NCBI GenBank assembly: GCA_011391405.1
Contig: JAABQQ010000022.1
Span: forward strand, 1-52,686
Direction: 5' to 3'
Source of the DNA: Gammaproteobacteria bacterium
Lineage (GTDB): Bacteria > Pseudomonadota > Gammaproteobacteria > Steroidobacterales > Steroidobacteraceae
Length of the DNA stretch: 52,686 nt
This document shows positions 51,585 to 52,686 of the stretch, in pieces. The position numbers were made by a program, and so were the translations under genes. Within the stretch, counting starts at the first letter, position 1. Each line of letters opens with the position of its first letter. Below the pieces are notes generated by a model, which was not told the DNA's origin, ran no database searches, and was given only the letters and a program-made list of their open reading frames with translations.

Positions 51585-51597
51585 ACCAGGACACACC

Positions 51598-52686
51598 ATG
51601 AGCACGATCAACCGGACGACCGTCGCGGACCTGCGGGGTGCCGCACGTCTCGCTTTCGACGCCACGCTCGGCATCACCACGCTGGTGGAGAAGATGCACC
51701 ACACCATCCAGCTCGTGCACCCGCCACTCGGTGCGTCGCGGGCAGAATCGACGCGGGGCCTGACCGGCTTCATCTACCGCAGCATCCGCGGCACGACACG
51801 CGTCATCGGCAAAGGGCTCGATGCCGGCCTCGCTCCGATGGCAGCCCTCCTGCCGGCAGGCGAGACGACGACGAGCAGGAACGCATGGGTATCGGCCATC
51901 AACGGCGTCTACGGCGATCATCTCGAGCGGACGGCCAATCCACTGGCGATCGAGATGAGTTTCCTGCACGGGGGCGACTTCCTGGATCCCGAAAGTCCCG
52001 GCGACGTCGTGCAGGACGCGTCCGGGAAAGTGCTGCTGGCAATCCACGGCCTGTGCCTGAACGAGCAGCACTGGGCGCGCGACGGCCATCACCGCATCGC
52101 AAACGTGGCGGAGACAACCGGCCACACGATCGTCCAGCTTCGTTACAACAGCGGCCGCTCTATCGACACCAACGGCAGGAGCCTCGCAGTGATGCTGGAG
52201 GCGTTGCTCGAGCGCTGGCCAGTCCCTGTGACGCAGCTTGTGATCGTGGGCCACAGCATGGGCGGTCTGGTGGCGAGAAGCGCCATTCATCACGGTACCG
52301 CCGCCGGGCATTCGTGGCGGGGCCTGCTGCGCAAGCTGTTTTCGCTAGGCACGCCTCACCACGGGGCGCCGCTCGAACGCGGCGGTAACCGTCTCGATTA
52401 CGTCATGGAATTGAGTCCGTACGTGGCCCCGTTCACGAGCCTGGGCAAGGCCCGCAGCGCAGGGATCACGGGCCTGCGCTACGGCAGCATCACGGATGTC
52501 GAACATGAGTTCGTCCCCTTGCCGGACGACGTCGAGTGCTATGCGCTCGCCGCCACGCTCGGCAAGCGTCGAAGCGTGCTGGCAGAAAGACTGGTCGGTG
52601 ACGGTCTCGTTCCACTCAACAGCGCCCTCGGCAAACACACCGACAGCGCGCGAACCCTGGAGCTTCCGACGGAGCGGCAGTGGATC
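51598..52686 (+). CDS. Alpha/beta hydrolase (lipase/PGAP1-like), 3' end cut by window
   Basis: There are 363 codons from the ATG at 51598, open to the window end. The oxyanion-hole region is AIHGLCLNEQHW (about 160-171), the nucleophile elbow is GHSMGG, and SLGTPHHGAPLE follows, as in PGAP1-like esterases and bacterial triacylglycerol lipases. The long N-terminal helical region lacks a clear signal peptide. An Asp/His pair would be expected further on; LVGDGLVPLNSALG near the end may supply the Asp-containing loop. It is cotranscribed with the XRE regulator. Confidence 0.85.
   Translation, partial: MSTINRTTVADLRGAARLAFDATLGITTLVEKMHHTIQLVHPPLGASRAESTRGLTGFIYRSIRGTTRVIGKGLDAGLAPMAALLPAGETTTSRNAWVSAINGVYGDHLERTANPLAIEMSFLHGGDFLDPESPGDVVQDASGKVLLAIHGLCLNEQHWARDGHHRIANVAETTGHTIVQLRYNSGRSIDTNGRSLAVMLEALLERWPVPVTQLVIVGHSMGGLVARSAIHHGTAAGHSWRGLLRKLFSLGTPHHGAPLERGGNRLDYVMELSPYVAPFTSLGKARSAGITGLRYGSITDVEHEFVPLPDDVECYALAATLGKRRSVLAERLVGDGLVPLNSALGKHTDSARTLELPTERQWI

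Overview
The window is GC-rich, densely coded DNA from a pseudomonad-type (Pseudomonadota) bacterium, most likely a gammaproteobacterium. This rests on the mix of families (PhhA, DUF502, DUF3313, DUF3604, HupE/UreJ, TerC, OmpR-type two-component system, LysR) and on the many lipoproteins and outer-membrane barrels. I recognise no rRNA, tRNA, insertion sequence, integrase or CRISPR array, and no gene-free stretch exceeds 300 bases. The first gene (Pat-type acetyltransferase) runs off the left edge and the last (alpha/beta hydrolase) off the right edge.

Layout. (1) 1-3.6 kb: a protein acetyltransferase (Pat) divergent from a zinc deacetylase of the histone-deacetylase/AcuC family, a plausible write/erase pair. 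(2) 3.8-7.8 kb: a membrane protein, then a coupled minus-strand set of FAD oxidoreductase, SAM methyltransferase and THUMP-domain RNA methyltransferase. (3) 7.9-17.6 kb: a DUF502 membrane protein, then a minus-strand run of arylsulfatase, porin, MBL-fold alkylsulfatase and an eight-heme TPR cytochrome, with a divergent LysR regulator. This looks like sulfate-ester uptake and cleavage. A YbaY-type lipoprotein follows. (4) 17.7-30 kb: a parvulin isomerase / HupE-UreJ / ClpP-like protease operon, DUF3313, a membrane protein, phenylalanine hydroxylase, a small outer-membrane protein, a HAD phosphatase / META lipoprotein / phospholipase-D operon, a TerC transporter and a DUF3604 protein. (5) 30.2-34.8 kb: MscS, then sphaeroides haem protein, dihaem cytochrome c, cytochrome b561 and a response regulator/histidine kinase.

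(6) 34.8-47.6 kb is the most remarkable part. It encodes a candidate extracellular electron-transfer conduit. Leftward run an FAD/4Fe-4S oxidoreductase and a periplasmic Sel1/ankyrin protein. Rightward, tightly packed, run a TPR protein, a membrane protein with two H-x13-H pairs suited to two b haems, a 21-haem c-type cytochrome, a 1047-residue cytochrome with 41 CXXCH motifs plus one CX3CH, a SPOR-TPR-beta-barrel outer-membrane protein and a lipoprotein. The giant cytochrome is built from 18 tandem two-haem modules of 46-47 residues that mostly alternate between two types. The 21-haem protein is built from three-haem modules. Its last module stops after the first haem, and the next gene begins, after its signal peptide, with what looks like the rest of that module.

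(7) 47.7-52.7 kb: a DDAH-like amidinohydrolase, a GFA-family protein, an arsR-arsC-acr3 arsenic operon, an XRE/HigA-type regulator without a visible toxin, and a partial lipase-like hydrolase.
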